Shown one piece after another: positions 28,361 through 40,529 of a DNA stretch of 64,000 nt; the first letter of the stretch is position 1; each line of letters starts with the position of its first letter. This DNA is from Isoperla grammatica (lineage: Eukaryota > Arthropoda > Insecta > Plecoptera > Perlodidae). A model generated the notes under the pieces. It did no database searches, had not been told where the DNA came from, and saw nothing but the letters and a program-made list of their open reading frames with translations. The position numbers and the translations under genes are program-made. The stretch is from NCBI GenBank assembly GCA_945910005.1, contig OX246746.1:43001886-43065885 (forward strand). Reading direction: 5' to 3'.

Positions 28361-28370
28361 TTTAATATCA

Positions 28371-29051
28371 GTGCACAAAAATTTAAAGGTGGCTGAACTA
28401 TACATGCAAACAGATTTTAATAACTTGTTGAGGTGGGTCCATGACTATGACCTTATAATTAATTTTACTAAAAGTAAGCTTATTCATATATGTACACTCT
28501 ATGCTAAAAACGGCAAAGAAGAAGTCAAAATTGATTTGTCTGTTTGTAAATGTGTAGAGCTTATAGAAAATGTAACTAGTCACGTATATTTGGGATTAAC
28601 TATTGACAAAAATTTTACATGGGAACTTCACATTAAACCGATTTGTAAAAAACTAAGGTCTTGTGTAGGTCAAATTTACTCTTTAAAATATTGTTTATCA
28701 TTCTCTATGTTGCGTAGCGTGTATTTGGCTCTTGCCGAATCATTAATTTCTGATGGTTTGCTTGCTTGGGGCAACGCTTCACGCTGTCATTTGCATCATA
28801 TTCAAAAACTACAAAATAACATTATCCGCATTATGAGACCAGACCATTACAACTGCCTTCCAATACGTGATTCTTATATTATGTCTCACGTGCTTCCGGT
28901 TGAGAAACTTTTTACTTACAGACTTATTCTAAATTTTTATTTTAAAGATTCCTATAAAGAGCTAGTTCAAAAGCATAAAATTACACGTAGTATTCCAAAA
29001 TTCTGTACAAAGTCTCCTATTTTAATAACAAACATGGCCAAAGGCGTTTAG
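28371..29051 (+). pseudogene. LINE RT C-terminal region
   Basis: 226 codons. DFNNLLRWVHDYDLIINFTK, then VYLGLTIDKNFTWELHI (motifs D/E of the RT palm), then SVYLALAESLISDGLLAWGN (thumb) and a C-terminal RSIPKFCTKSP motif. Just after NMAK an indel near 29040 shifts the frame. The family C-terminus RLEYLVPKLFNELPIDL continues in another frame to a TAA at about 29149. The catalytic half is missing by truncation. Confidence 0.88.
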
Positions 29052-29430
29052 AATATCTAGTTCCTAAGTTATTTAATGAGTTGCCTATTGATTTGTCCAC
29101 CATCACACATTTATGGGTAGTCAAGCAATATTTGAAAAGCTACCTTTAAACTATTAAATTTTTATAAAGTATCCTATCATTATGATTTTAAATTGAGTTT
29201 GAAGCCATCCAGTATCCTGTCTAGTGTCTATTCATTATGAGTTTAAATTGAAATTAAAGCCATCTAGTATCCTGTCTAGTGTCTATTATTTATGCATATT
29301 ATCTTTATAATTGTTCACATGAAAGTGTTATTGAACTTTATATTAAGAATTTTGTTGTTCGTTGTGTTTTGGTTATTATTGTTTTGTTAAAATTGTACCA
29401 GTTCGCTCTGCAATGTTTGTATTTATGCAA

Positions 29431-29463
29431 CCCACTGTTAAGCTAAGGTTTTAGCTCAGTGGG
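29431..29463 (+). promoter_or_regulatory. 3' UTR hairpin of LINE
   Basis: CCCACTG...CAGTGGG closing stem with an inner AGCTAA...TTAGCT stem, about 45 bases before the tail. It is the counterpart of the hairpins at 13302, 21475 and 50104. Confidence 0.7.
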
Positions 29464-29522
29464 AATTCTTATTTAATGCGCAATTAAATAAATAAATGAT
29501 TATACTAAAAAAAAAAAATATG

Positions 29523-29787
<265 letters not shown>

Positions 29788-30079
29788 AAATGAAAGCTAG
29801 GGATGTTTTGAAGCAAATAGAATCAACAGATACTTTTTTAATTGAGTGATGGAAATGCTGTTTTAATATCTATTTGTAGTTTTACATTTTAAATGTTTTA
29901 GTTTTTAGTTTTTAGTTGTGTGTATACCTTATATTGTTATTAGTAGGCGGCGGCACAGCAAATAAATATTGTTTTAATGACATTGTGAGCTTACCACCGC
30001 GCAAGCAAAGTGCTCATGGTGGTCTTATGCCAAAATAAGTATATATGTATTTTTGTGTCAATGAAATAAATGAAAAGAA
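29788..30079 (+). mobile_element. LINE 3' end, same family as 11341-13406
   Basis: It starts inside the last codons of the ORF (DVLKQIESTDTFLIE, stop) and matches the 3' UTR of the LINE at 13158-13406 with few differences, including the CCACC...GGTGG hairpin (29994-30022). It ends TGAAAAGAAA before a TTA array. It is a severely 5'-truncated insertion. Confidence 0.93.
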
Positions 30080-30111
<32 letters not shown>

Positions 30112-30162
30112 TATTATTTTCATTATTATTATTATTATCATTATTATTATTATTATTATTTA

Positions 30163-30256
<94 letters not shown>

Positions 30257-30331
30257 TATTATTATTATTATTATTACTATTATTATTATTATTATTTATT
30301 ATTATTATTATTATTACTATTATCTTTATTA

Positions 30332-30416
<85 letters not shown>
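30080..30416. repeat. (TTA)n microsatellite, LINE tail
   Basis: About 335 bp of TTA/ATT with phase slips (ATTTATT) that repeat at 30254 and 30294. Confidence 0.96.
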
Positions 30417-31451
30417 GTGATGGTGGGAACCTCCAACCCACTACCTGACTCTATAGTTGTTGATTGATTGATTAATATTGCTGTCACATAATAGCCATTG
30501 ATGCACAGCCTGATGTGTATAGTTGATTGGATACGCCTTGAATACAATAATGTAAAACTATTTGCAAAATATTTATTTCCAGTTCTACGTACGTACCTGC
30601 GTTGCCTGGCTTCAGTTGCCCAACAAGTTTACAATTTCGACATTTTGTGGTCAAAGAATGCCCCCATCCCAGAGCTATTTCAAGAATTTAATCCCAGCAC
30701 TCGACTAATAACAAGAAAACTTTGTAACAGCGTGAGTGACAATTATAGTGTTGGGAATGGAATGAAGTCTCGCAGAACTATCCGTGTAGCAAACTACCAT
30801 CAACTATTAGTTGCGATTTTTGCCGTTATTTAATTTCCTAGACTAGAAATTGAAATCATTATTAATCCTCAATTGTCTTGTTCGTCGTGACACATCTAAC
30901 CGTAATAAAAACATTTTAACAAAATCTTCCGTTAAGTTTAATTTTGACTTCCTGGCGAGAGATAAATTTGGTAGCAGCTGGTGATGTTTAAATCGAAGTT
31001 CGACCAACCAGTTTTGTTAAAAATCCAGCGCGTAATAAAACGAGAAGATGCTAAGCGCGATCAGTAGTTTCATTTGTTTGTTTAGATGGTCGTCAGCGGT
31101 TTACGTTACGAACAGCCATGGGCGAGCGCATTGTTAGCGGGACACCTCGCGGGGCTGAGCCCGGTATGTTGCCGCGTTCTCGGCCGTCTAGCGGGAGAGA
31201 TTCTTATAACTATATGGGCACGCAAAAATAACAGTGTTTTATTGAAATCTTGAGAATATTTCAAGACATAGAAACAGTGATTCCCACTCGGTGTTTGGGT
31301 TTGTATCCGCTTAATGATGAATTCAAACACTTCCAAAGATTTTGTTTTTAAATAATAATTTATTGAAATGAAAACAATGTTTAACAGTTTTAATATTCAT
31401 TACTTAGCTGATACAAAACCAAATTCTTCCTAGGATTCACTTTTCATTGTC
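30417..31451. other. Unannotated segment with a GC-rich patch
   Basis: A 111-codon open frame at 30498-30833 has no recognisable motif and I do not call it a gene. A GC-rich, CpG-rich patch lies at about 31105-31195. TTTGGTAGCAGCTGGTGATG near 30967 resembles a retroelement primer-binding region, but no long terminal repeat was found. Confidence 0.45.
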
Positions 31452-34400
31452 AAGATATCAATAGCCGGTCCCTTTACCCGTAACACTTGAGCGAGATATC
31501 AATAGCCGGTCCCTTTACCCGTAACACTTGAGCGAGATATCAATAGCTGGTCCCTTTACCCGTAACACTTGAGCGAGATATCAATAGCCGGTCCCTTTAC
31601 CCGTAACACTTGAGCGAGATATCAATAGCCGGTGCCTTTACCCGTAACACTTGAGCGAGATATCAATAGCCGGTGCCTTTACCCGTAACACTTGAGCGAG
31701 ATATCAATAGCCGGTGCCTTTACCCGTAACACTTGAGCGAGATATCAATAGCCGGTCCCTTTACCCGTAACACTTGAGCGAGATATCAATAGCCGGTCCC
31801 TTTACCCGTAACACTTGAGCGAGATATCAATAGCTGGTCCCTTTACCCGTAACACTTGAGCGAGATATCAATAGCCGGTGCCTTTACCCGTAACACTTGA
31901 GCGAGATATCAATAGCCGGTGCCTTTACCCGTAACACTTGAGCGAGATATCAATAGCCGGTGCCTTTACCCGTAACACTTGAGCGAGATATCAATAGCCG
32001 GTGCCTTTACCCGTAACACTTGAGCGAGATATCAATAGCCGGTGCCTTTACCCGTAACACTTGAGCGAGATATCAATAGCCGGTGCCTTTACCCGTAACA
32101 CTTGAGCGAGATATCAATAGCCGGTCCCTTTACCCGTAGCACTTGAGCGAGATATCAATAGCCGGTGCCTTTACCCGTAGCACTTGAGCGAGATATCAAT
32201 AGCCGGTGCCTTTACCCGTAACACTTGAGCGAGATATCAATAGCCGGTGCCTTTACCCGTAACACTTGAGCGAGATATCAATAGCCGGTGCCTTTACCCG
32301 TAACACTTGAGCGAGATATCAATAGCCGGTGCCTTTACCCGTAACATATGAGCGAGATATCAATAGCCGGTCCCTTTACCCGTAACACTTGAGCGAGATA
32401 TCAATAGCCGGTCCCTTTACCCGTAACACTTGAGCGAGATATCAATAGCCGGTCCCTTTACCCGTAACACTTGAGCGAGATATCAATAGCCGGTCCCTTT
32501 ACCCGTAACACTTGAGCGAGATATCAATAGCCGGTCCCTTTACCCGTAGCACTTGAGCGAGATATCAATAGCCGGTCCCTTTACCCGTAACACTTGAGCG
32601 AGATATCAATAGCCGGTCCCTTTACCCGTAACACTTGAGCGAGATATCAATAGCCGGTCCCTTTACCCGTAACACTTGAGCGAGATATCAATAGCCGGTC
32701 CCTTTATCCGTAACACTTGAGCGAGATATCAATAGCCGGTCCCTTTACCCGTAGCACTTGAGCGAGATATCAATAGCCGGTGCCTTTACCCGTAACACTT
32801 GAGCGAGATATCAATAGCCGGTGCCTTTACCCGTAGCACTTGAGCGAGATATCAATAGCCGGTCCCTTTACCCGTAGCACTTGAGCGAGATATCAATAGC
32901 CGGTGCCTTTACCCGTAACACTTGAGCGAGATATCAATAGCCGGTCCCTTTACCCGTAACACTTGAGCGAGATATCAATAGCCGGTCCCTTTACCCGTAG
33001 CACTTGAGCGAGATATCAATAGCCGGTCCCTTTACCCGTAACACTTGAGCGAGATATCAATAGCCGGTCCCTTTACCCGTAACACTTGAGCGAGATATCA
33101 ATAGCCGGTCCCTTTACCCGTAGCACTTGAGCGAGATATCAATAGCCGGTGCCTTTACCCGTAACACTTGAGCGAGATATCAATAGCTGGTCCCTTTACC
33201 CGTAACACTTGAGCGAGATATCAATAGCCGGTCCCTTTACCCGTAACACTTGAGCGAGATATCAATAGCCGGTGCCTTTACCCGTAACACTTGAGCGAGA
33301 TATCAATAGCCGGTGCCTTTACCCGTAACACTTGAGCGAGATATCAATAGCTGGTCCCTTTACCCGTAACACTTGAGCGAGATATCAATAGCCGGTGCCT
33401 TTACCCGTAGCACTTGAGCGAGATATCAATAGCCGGTGCCTTTACCCGTAACACTTGAGCGAGATATCAATAGCCGGTCCCTTTACCCGTAACACTTGAG
33501 CGAGATATCAATAGCTGGTCCCTTTACCCGTAACACTTGAGCGAGATATCAATAGCCGGTCCCTTTACCCGTAACACTTGAGCGAGATATCAATAGCCGG
33601 TGCCTTTACCCGTAACACTTGAGCGAGATATCAATAGCTGGTCCCTTTACCCGTAACACTTGAGCGAGATATCAATAGCCGGTCCCTTTACCCGTAACAC
33701 TTGAGCGAGATATCAATAGCCGGTGCCTTTACCCGTAACACTTGAGCGAGATATCAATAGCCGGTGCCTTTACCCGTAACACTTGAGCGAGATATCAATA
33801 GCCGGTGCCTTTACCCGTAACACTTGAGCGAGATATCAATAGCCGGTCCCTTTACCCGTAACACTTGAGCGAGATATCAATAGCCGGTGCCTTCACCCGT
33901 AACACTTGAGCGAGATATCAATAGCCGGTCCCTTTACCCGTAACACTTGAGCGAGATATCAATAGCCGGTCCCTTTACCCGTAACACTTGAGCGAGATAT
34001 CAATAGCCGGTGCCTTCACCCGTAACACTTGAGCGAGATATCAATAGCCGGTCCCTTTACCCGTAACACTTGAGCGAGATATCAATAGCCGGTGCCTTTA
34101 CCCGTAACACTTGAGCGAGATATCAATAGCCGGTCCCTTTACCCGTAACACTTGAGCGAGATATCAATAGCCGGTGCCTTCACCCGTAACACTTGAGCGA
34201 GATATCAATAGCCGGTCCCTTTACCCGTAACACTTGAGCGAGATATCAATAGCCGGTCCCTTTACCCGTAACACTTGAGCGAGATATCAATAGCCGGTGC
34301 CTTCACCCGTAACACTTGAGCGAGATATCAATAGCCGGTCCCTTTACCCGTAACACTTGAGCGAGATATCAATAGCCGGTCCCTTTACCCGTAACACTTG

Positions 34401-36126
34401 AGCGAGATATCAATAGCCGGTCCCTTTACCCGTAACACTTGAGCGAGATATCAATAGCCGGTCCCTTTACCCGTAACACTTGAGCGAGATATCAATAGCC
34501 GGTGCCTTCACCCGTAACACTTGAGCGAGATATCAATAGCCGGTCCCTTTACCCGTAACACTTGAGCGAGATATCAATAGCCGGTCCCTTTACCCGTAAC
34601 ACTTGAGCGAGATATCAATAGCCGGTCCCTTTACCCGTAACACTTGAGCGAGATATCAATAGCCGGTGCCTTTACCCGTAACACTTGAGCGAGATATCAA
34701 TAGCCGGTGCCTTTACCCGTAACACTTGAGCGAGATATCAATAGCCGGTGCCTTTACCCGTAACACTTGAGCGAGATATCAATAGCTGGTCCCTTTACCC
34801 GTAACACTTGAGCGAGATATCAATAGCCGGTCCCTTTACCCGTAACACTTGAGCGAGATATCAATAGCCGGTCCCTTTACCCGTAACACTTGAGCGAGAT
34901 ATCAATAGCCGGTGTCTTTACCCGTAACACTTGAGCGAGATATCAATAGCCGGTGCCTTTACCCGTAGCACTTGAGCGAGATATCAATAGCCGGTGCCTT
35001 TACCCGTAGCACTTGAGCGAGATATCAATAGCCGGTGCCTTTACCCGTAACACTTGAGCGAGATATCAATAGCCGGTGCCTTTACCCGTAACACTTGAGC
35101 GAGACATCAATAGCCGGTGTCTTTACCCGTAACACTTGAGCGAGATATCAATAGCCGGTCCCTTTACCCGTAACACTTGAGCGAGATATCAATAGCCGGT
35201 CCCTTTACCCGTAACACTTGAGCGAGATATCAATAGCCGGTGCCTTTACCCGTAACACTTGAGCGAGATATCAATAGCCGGTGCCTTTACCCGTAACACT
35301 TGAGCGAGATATCAATAGCCGGTGCCTTTACCCGTAACACTTGAGCGAGATATCAATAGCCGGTGCCTTCACCCGTAACACTTGAGCGAGATATCAATAG
35401 CCGGTCCCTTTACCCGTAGCACTTGAGCGAGATATCAATAGCCGGTGCCTTTACCCGTAACACTTGAGCGAGATATCAATAGCCGGTGCCTTTACCCGTA
35501 ACACTTGAGCGAGATATCAATAGCCGGTGCCTTTACCCGTAACACTTGAGCGAGATATCAATAGCCGGTGCCTTTACCCGTAACACTTGAGCGAGATATC
35601 AATAGCCGGTGCCTTTACCCGTAACACTTGAGCGAGATATCAATAGCTGGTCCCTTTACCCGTAACACTTGAGCGAGATATCAATAGCTGGTCCCTTTAC
35701 CCGTAACACTTGAGCGAGATATCAATAGCCGGTGCCTTTACCCGTAACACTTGAGCGAGATATCAATAGCCGGTGCCTTTACCCGTAACACTTGAGCGAG
35801 ATATCAATAGCCGGTGCCTTTACCCGTAACACTTGAGCGAGATATCAATAGCCGGTCCCTTTACCCGTAACACTTGAGCGAGATATCAATAGCCGGTGCC
35901 TTTACCCGTAACACTTGAGCGAGATATCAATAGCCGGTGCCTTTACCCGTAACACTTGAGCGAGATATCAATAGCCGGTCCCTTTACCCGTAACACTTGA
36001 GCGAGATATCAATAGCCGGTGCCTTTACCCGTAACACTTGAGCGAGATATCAATAGCCGGTGCCTTTACCCGTAACACTTGAGCGAGATATCAATAGCTG
36101 GTCCCTTTATCCGTAACACTTGAGCA
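31452..36126. repeat. 41-bp satellite, 114 units
   Basis: The unit begins GATATCAATAGCCGGTCCCT and ends ACCCGTAACACTTGAGCGA. GATATC starts at 31454 and in the last unit at 36087: 4633 bases, exactly 113 x 41, so no net insertion or deletion. Nearly all variation is at four sites (CCGGTCC/CCGGTGC, CCGG/CTGG, GTAAC/GTAGC, TTTAC/TTCAC). The array ends sharply at GAGCAAGATCAACG. No ORF results because 41 is not divisible by 3. Confidence 0.98.
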
Positions 36127-37120
36127 AGATCAACGTGTTGTAGGCATCGGGGACAGTTGTACTCACTACATTAGGGGGAGGTCTCCTCTTATCACACGTG
36201 TTACATGAACCGGGTTCATTAGTTACGAAACTATCTGATCGAGTTTTCTTTCTGACTATAACAGAAAGTAAGGCGTGCATTACTTTTTATATTTGCCCCC
36301 ATGACAACGTTTGAACGAATAGACCTTCATGCGCAAACGCGTTTTAAGATCCCTTGGGTTATTCCCTAAAATGAACCGTCAATTAATGTCGTTAAGGAGA
36401 GTTTCGTAGCCTAAATCATATTTTGTTTACAAATAAAAGCTGTTCGGATCCTGGTCATTGTTGATGGCTAACTTGGGCATTGTTATTTGTGGACGAGATG
36501 TTTCTGTTGGGGACAAATAAGAGAATCCATTTCCATTTTCTCATCATTTAATTCCTATATTTTTTTCCTACTTTACGTTCTGATACAGAAACACTTTATG
36601 TAGAGTGGAAATACCTAATCCAATAAACAAGTGTTCGTGGTGGTTCAGGTTAGAGTGTGGTTATGGCGGTCAAATATGGAAAAGAAGTGTACGGCTATAT
36701 AAAGAATAAAAATCTATCACCAACAATAAATAATCAAAAAAAAATGATGTGAGCACAAAACATATTATAAAATATAATTAGATAACTACTGAAATCCAAC
36801 TGTGGGAAGCCAGTGTATAGAAAACTTGTGGTAGGGCTGACATTATTCAAAGTATACATATATTTAGTAAGTGACTCTCGGTAAGACTTGGTGTATGTTG
36901 CAGGTTCCTCTTCGTGGAGCTGAAGTTTATATAGACCACAGAGATTTACTTATTGTCTAGAAAGGTTGCTTGACACACGTGATCGTTGGTAATCAACGAT
37001 TAATGAAGTTAACGGCAGAAAACGGAACTTGAAATATTACTAGTTTTTCCGAAATTCAAAGTTCAAATTGTCAGAACCAATGTCTGTGTCTGAGGTCCGT
37101 ATGCATCTAATAACCTTGCG
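36127..37120. other. Unannotated spacer
   Basis: Nothing recognised right of the satellite; AT-rich with short open frames. Confidence 0.5.
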
Positions 37121-37288
37121 TATGCATAGTCCAGCTCAAGCCTTCCTCGACTCAGCCTCTCCTCAGCCTCGCCTAGCCACCAATCACAGAACAGCATTGC
37201 CATGCGGACGGCTCTTGATTGGTGGCTAGGTGAGGCTGAGGAGTGGCTGAGTTGAGGAGGGCTTGAGCGTGAACCGTGAACTATGCAT
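37121..37288. mobile_element. Foldback element (MITE-like)
   Basis: TATGCATAGT...ACTATGCAT outer arms and a longer inner palindrome (GCTCAAGCCTTCCTCGACTC to GAGTTGAGGAGGGCTTGAGC, with GCCTAGCCACCAATCA and its complement) surround a loop near 37190-37212. The arms are about 60 bp. Some positions have diverged, so it is not recent. The superfamily is unknown. Confidence 0.8.
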
Positions 37289-38235
37289 TCGAGCCTGAGT
37301 CTGACGATGGAGAAGGACGTCTCCGAAATTTTACAGAAGTGTTAACTATGTACCTAGGAGTAGGTTAGTGTACAATACACTCATTAATTTAAATGTAATA
37401 CTGTCCTTGTCAAATAGCTTCTAAACTCAAGTAATGAAAATATTTACTTGTTTGTTATTGTAATTTTGAGATAGTATGTCTATAGAGCTCTTAATTTCCG
37501 ATTCAATTACAGCTGGTAATGTGTCGAATACCTTTGCAAAAACAGGTAGATAGACAAATAGGCAGTAATAGTATTGGGCACCGGACTTCCTAAATATGAG
37601 ATGTTTGAGTATTAAAATGTGGCTCCGAATGAAACCCAGAAAATTCACGATTCCTCCTTCCATAAATGTTGAAGATTACGAAGGGCATGGAAGAACATAA
37701 ACTACATTCCCAGGCTTTACTGGGGAAACTTACCATTTTCTCTGCTGTCTAGTTATCATAATGGGTGGTTGTAAAACCCCTCGGCTTTCCTGCTTAACCT
37801 TATTAAAAATGTTGGCATAGGAAACTGATAAAAGAGACTCTGCTGGGAGACAGTAGAAGCTACGTCTGCAATATAAAACTCTACTTAAGAACGGAATATG
37901 GACTTTTAAAATATTTATTGTTGCATTTTATGGACCTTTGGTTTCCAAAGACCGCATGCTTCGAAGGAAATTAAGACATTCACAAAGAAACTTGGAGAAG
38001 ATTTTTAGTAGCCGAGTTCTTTAGGGGTTGGTTAAGAAGGGAGAGACAGTTCCTAGCTATAAGAGTAATGAGAGTATTATTGCCATTTTGATGCTCGAGT
38101 CAGAACTTTCCTTCGAGATACAAGATCTATTAACAAGTATTCTCATTCTTAATGACCCGAATACGATGTAGGGAAATCGAGAAAACGGATTTCTCTTTTC
38201 CGGGAACTCCTCCCAGTGTGCGGCATAACGGATTG
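37289..38235. other. Unannotated spacer
   Basis: No supported gene; a 78-codon minus-strand frame at 37427-37663 has no recognisable motif. Confidence 0.5.
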
Positions 38236-38990
38236 CAGTGAAAATGTATAAAACTATAGACCTACTGACTACACGGGACCGAAAGACAACGCTGCGCAAC
38301 TTACCTCCAGATTGAAGTAATCTTATGTATAGAACTATAAGCCTACTGACTACACGGGTCCGTAAAACGAGGCTGCGCAACTTACCTCCAGATTGAAGTA
38401 ATCTTATGTATAGAACTATAGGCCTACTGACTACACGGGACCGCTGTGCAACTTACCTCCTGATTGAAGTAATCTTATGTATAAAACTATAGGCCTACTG
38501 ACTACACGGGACCGCTGTGCAACTTACCTCCTGATTGAAGTAATCTTATGTATAAAACTATAGGCCTACTGACTACACGGGACCGCTGTGCAACTTACCT
38601 CCTGATTGAAGTAATCTTATGTATAAAACTATAGGCCTACTGACTACACGGGACCGTAAAACGAGGCTGCGCAACTTACCTCCAGATTGAAGTAATCTTA
38701 TGTATAGAACTGCCTACTGACTACACGGGACCGTAAAACGAGGCTGCGCAACTTACCTCCAGATTGAAGTAATCTTATGTATAGAACTATAGGCCTACTG
38801 ACTACACGGGACCGCTGTGCAACTTACCTCCTGATTGAAGTAATCTTATGTATAAAACTATAGGCCTACTGACTACACGGGACCGCTGTGCAACTTACCT
38901 CCAGATTGAAGTAATCTTATGTATAAAACTATAGGCCTACTGACTACACGGGACCGCTGTGCAACTTACCTCCAGATTGAAGTAATCTCT
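38236..38990. repeat. 71/81-bp minisatellite, 10 copies in two length forms
   Basis: CCTACTGACTACACGGG starts at 38261, 38342, 38423, 38494, 38565, 38636, 38713, 38794, 38865 and 38936. Spacings are 81, 81, 71, 71, 71, 77, 81, 71 and 71. The long form has GGGACCGTAAAACGAGGCTG where the short form has GGGACCGCTGTG. The 77 is a long form that lost TATAG plus one base. Confidence 0.95.
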
Positions 38991-39939
38991 TCCCTAGATT
39001 ACAAGAGACTTTGAATATTTTTGAAAGTGGAACCTTATGAATAACACAACGAGGTTATGAAATGATAGATGTGTTGCGAAGTATCGCGCTCATGCATGGA
39101 GCAACTATATTACCCAGGAGGCTTTATGTCCCTAAAGCCTCTTACCTGGTTTACGAGGCGTCCAAACGAGCGCATTCTACCCATCTCGCCCACAAATAAT
39201 ATATTCCCCAGTTTGACGGGAAATCTCCCAAGGTTCAATCCGTAATTAAGATTTAATAAAAAAGTTGAAATCAAGCCCAGTTCGCAGTCGGGTTTGCTAA
39301 CGATTGCAGGTTCATTAGACTTTAGAGAATATGCCTTACATACGATTTAACTGACGGTTACAATAACGTGGTCCTTTACTGAATGATTCAAGTAGCGAAA
39401 TTAAAATCACATGTTGCACTACATTTAAACCAATAGGTAATATTCATACATTCTTAATAACTTATTCATCATAAACAAATACAAAGTACATATTTTGTGA
39501 GAATAAAAAGTCTTTAGTTCCATTTATGTACAATGACAATGTTTGGCATATTTTAATTCCCTGCACTCAAACCCGATCTGTTCCTGGGTTTTGTTTCAAA
39601 ACCACATATTTTGTTATATCCGGTAGTTATATTGCAATTATTGAACATTTTAAAAACAAACTATATGAATAGATGCGTTAATGTATTAAGCTACTATTTT
39701 TATTATATTAGTGAATTGATCTGCAAACAGCGGTTTTATATGATACGTCAGTTGTGATCCAAACGTTTCATGACGTTCCCCATGCATCAAGACATGTGAA
39801 GGTTTAAAATAGTTTTGTTAATTAAAATTTCTCCAAAATAGAAAAATGTAAAAATGCAATTCTATTTAGAAAAAGGTATTGAGTTTCGTAGAACAAACAA
39901 ACAGAACATTTCCTTTTGTTTAGTTCTACCTATATCCTG
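38991..39939. other. Unannotated spacer
   Basis: Nothing recognised; AT-rich. Confidence 0.5.
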
Positions 39940-40170
39940 GGCCCGGATTCACAAGAGGCTCTAAGGTTTTTTTGGTCTTTACTCTAAGACCGGCCTGACT
40001 TTGAAACTCTTGTGAATCCAGGCCCATGTCTGAGAACGAATTGTAAAACATATTGTTAGATTGGTCATTGCGCCTTTGTTCCGATCAGGAATTAGTAACT
40101 TCTTCATGGGACATGGGCCTGGATTCACAAGAGGTTCAAAGTTAGGCCGGTCTTAGGACATATCCGGGCC
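39940..40170. mobile_element. GGCCCGGATTCACAAG foldback MITE, rearranged copy
   Basis: The ends GGCCCGGATTCACAAGAGG and TATCCGGGCC are flanked by CTG (39937-39939) and CAG (40171-40173). An internal inverted pair (CTTGTGAATCCAGGCCCATG near 40008 and CATGGGCCTGGATTCACAAG near 40113) repeats the terminus in the opposite sense, so this copy is rearranged relative to the one at 48057-48318. Confidence 0.8.
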
Positions 40171-40529
40171 CAGGGTATAGAGTCGCTCGTACGAAGTAGG
40201 CTGGTATGTGAAACATGAATAGGGCAGTTCATAGCTGCCATTACACTCATACAGGCAGCAATTTTTCACTTACATCGAACAAATACCATACTTTTTTTAA
40301 AGTTACTTATTTTCTGTGCAAAGTACAAAAACTTGCCAATTAATTACTGAATAACTAATCCAATTAAGATTATACTCTGTAATGAGCTACTAGACAGCTA
40401 TGGGTTTCAAGTGCATGAGAACATAAATATACAAATAAGCAAATGCATAGTTACAGTATCATCTTAATTAAACCCTCAGTATTGAACAGAGTATGAAATT
40501 GATGTTTCTTCCAACTATCGTTGTGGCAT
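40171..40529. other. Unannotated spacer
   Basis: Nothing recognised. Confidence 0.5.

Larger units (their letters stand above)
28361..29522 (+). mobile_element. CR1/Jockey-like LINE, 5'-truncated within RT
   Basis: Coding sequence begins just after where the YADD box should be and continues through the RT thumb and C-terminal region. A 3' UTR of about 370 bp follows, with a direct repeat (CATCCAGTATCCTGTCTAGT and CATCTAGTATCCTGTCTAGT, near 29206 and 29262), a hairpin at 29431-29463, AATTAAATAAATAAATG, and a short poly(A). It is in the same family as, or close to, the LINE at 50042-55015, judged by the shared LI(I)N.(A)TK/SK and YLGLTID motifs. Confidence 0.88.

Noticed and set aside
30498..30833. 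111-codon open frame
   Set aside because: No domain or repeat similarity, no splice or promoter context; length is compatible with chance.
30417..31000. LTR with primer-binding site (TTTGGTAGCAGCTGG near 30967)
   Set aside because: No second LTR, no TG...CA ends and no target duplication found.
31452..36126. CRISPR-like array
   Set aside because: Units are contiguous 41-mers without unique spacers, in a eukaryotic repeat context.
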